DNA of 64,000 bases. Source: Ectothiorhodospira marina. GTDB taxonomy: Bacteria > Pseudomonadota > Gammaproteobacteria > Ectothiorhodospirales > Ectothiorhodospiraceae. Below the pieces are notes generated by a model that had not been told where the DNA came from, made no database searches, and saw only the letters and a program-made list of their open reading frames with translations. Both the position numbers and the translations under genes were made by a program. Every line of letters starts with the position of its first letter. Position 1 is the first letter of the stretch. The stretch is taken from the NCBI RefSeq assembly GCF_900109495.1, contig NZ_FOAA01000001.1:62001-126000 (forward strand), in the 5' to 3' direction. Shown here piece by piece: positions 63,431-64,000 of the stretch.

Positions 63431-63470
63431 GCCCCTCTCCCGCTTGCGGGAGAGGGGTTGGGGTGAGGGC
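63431..63470 (-). repeat. REP-like palindrome, copy D3
   Basis: CCCCTCTCCCGC/GCGGGAGAGGGG hairpin followed by TTGGGGTGAGGGC, the reverse orientation of copies at 26482 and 62921. With C3 it makes a third inverted pair, tails pointing outward, just upstream of nudF. Confidence 0.8.
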
Positions 63471-63516
63471 CGTCGGACCCCATAATCAACGAGGAAAACC
63501 AAGGTACCCTAAACAC

Positions 63517-64000
63517 ATGAAATGGGACATCCTCAAGGTAGAAGACCTCTATCAGGGCTTCTTCAAGCTGTGCCGGCTGCGCCTGAGCCACGGGCGCTTC
63601 GCCAGCGGCGAACCCCTGGTGATCGATCGGGAGTTGATCCGCCGTGGCCCCGCAGCAGCGGTGCTGCCCTATGACCCGTATACCGACCGGGTGCTGCTGG
63701 TGGAGCAGTTCCGGGTGGGGGCCATTGAATCACCTCATGGGCCCTGGCTGATGGAGACCATCGCCGGTCTGATCGAGCCGGGGGAGCGCGCTGAGGAGGT
63801 GGCCCGCCGCGAGGCCATGGAAGAGGCAGGATGCCCCCTGGGCGAGTTGATCCTTGCGCATGAATATTTCTCCACGCCGGGCAGCTCCGATGAGCGTATT
63901 TCCGTCTATGTGGGCCAGGCCGATCTGTCGAACGCCAGCAGCGGCATCCACGGGCTGGAGGAGGAGGGGGAGGAAATTCGCACCCACGTGTTGTCAGCGG
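63517..64000 (+). CDS. nudF: ADP-ribose pyrophosphatase NudF (3' end outside window)
   Basis: Nudix hydrolase that cleaves ADP-ribose to AMP and ribose-5-phosphate. The first 161 residues are visible: DLYQGFFKLCRLRLSHGRF at the start, the Nudix box GLIEPGERAEEVARREAMEEAG (about 84-105) with the REAMEE glutamates, and FSTPGSSDERISVYVG. The frame is open to the window edge, so about 45 residues are missing. ATG 63517 agrees with NudF N-termini. It follows REP-like repeats. Confidence 0.93.
   Translation, partial: MKWDILKVEDLYQGFFKLCRLRLSHGRFASGEPLVIDRELIRRGPAAAVLPYDPYTDRVLLVEQFRVGAIESPHGPWLMETIAGLIEPGERAEEVARREAMEEAGCPLGELILAHEYFSTPGSSDERISVYVGQADLSNASSGIHGLEEEGEEIRTHVLSA

Overview
The window reads as a chromosomal segment of a high-G+C gammaproteobacterium, most likely a purple sulfur bacterium of the Ectothiorhodospiraceae (Ectothiorhodospira or a close relative). 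Two genes argue most directly for this: a Tat-exported high-potential iron-sulfur protein (HiPIP, 34986-35288) and an exported cytochrome b5-fold protein (26729-27133) that resembles, from memory, periplasmic cytochrome b558 of Ectothiorhodospira. The backbone gene order (glmM, tpiA, secG, tRNA-Leu, then tRNA-fMet, rimP, nusA, infB, rbfA, truB, rpsO, pnp; later comEC, exbBD, msbA, lpxK, ycaR, kdsB) is typical of Gammaproteobacteria. No insertion sequence, prophage or CRISPR array is visible.

Layout. 1-1922: end of glmM, tpiA, secG and tRNA-Leu(GAG). 2015-17299: a complete 14-subunit NADH:quinone oxidoreductase operon nuoA-N followed by a DUF2818 gene, sitting between two tRNA genes. 17377-26469: initiator tRNA, two tandem terminators, then the rimP-nusA-infB-rbfA-truB and rpsO-pnp translation and RNA-decay genes. 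26482-26707: inverted REP-like repeats enclosing a 35-bp tandem repeat. 26729-34267: cytochrome b558-like protein, a small membrane protein, an alanine/glycine:cation symporter, a YheT-type hydrolase, a phospholipid N-methyltransferase, and an ATP-grasp/alpha-E pair convergent with an Anbu proteasome-like peptidase. 34344-44039: a PLD-like protein, HiPIP, and a probable light-response cluster. 44093-54179: DUF302 protein, NlpC/P60 lipoprotein, fused kinase, PBP1B, agmatine deiminase, sfsA, lolC-lolD and DUF2062. 54262-62589: comEC, exbB-exbD and lipid A/Kdo genes with a degenerate Kdo-transferase-like gene between msbA and lpxK. 62605-63470: dense palindromic repeats. 63517-64000: start of nudF.

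The most interesting part is 35526-44039. Four lipid/redox genes (DUF3833, Cfa/UfaM-type methyltransferase, DUF1365, COG2907 flavoprotein) run leftward and folE and a photolyase gene run rightward from one intergenic region. A MerR regulator and an SDR plus NTF2-like gene pair diverge from another. Both intergenic regions carry TGTACA-type half-sites at about 11- or 21-bp spacing. The regulator has a MerR head and a CarH/LitR-like C-terminal half, but the residues that bind cobalamin in CarH are replaced. It therefore looks like a cobalamin-free (class II LitR-like) regulator of a photoprotection and lipid-modification regulon. That is inference from sequence and gene content and has not been demonstrated here.

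Most genes are tightly packed with 4-20 nt overlaps or short gaps, which indicates operons: nuoA-N, rbfA-truB, DUF1365 with its neighbours, kinase-nlpC, exbB-exbD-msbA-lpxK. Starts were chosen by Shine-Dalgarno sites, overlaps and known N-termini, and several differ from the longest open frame.
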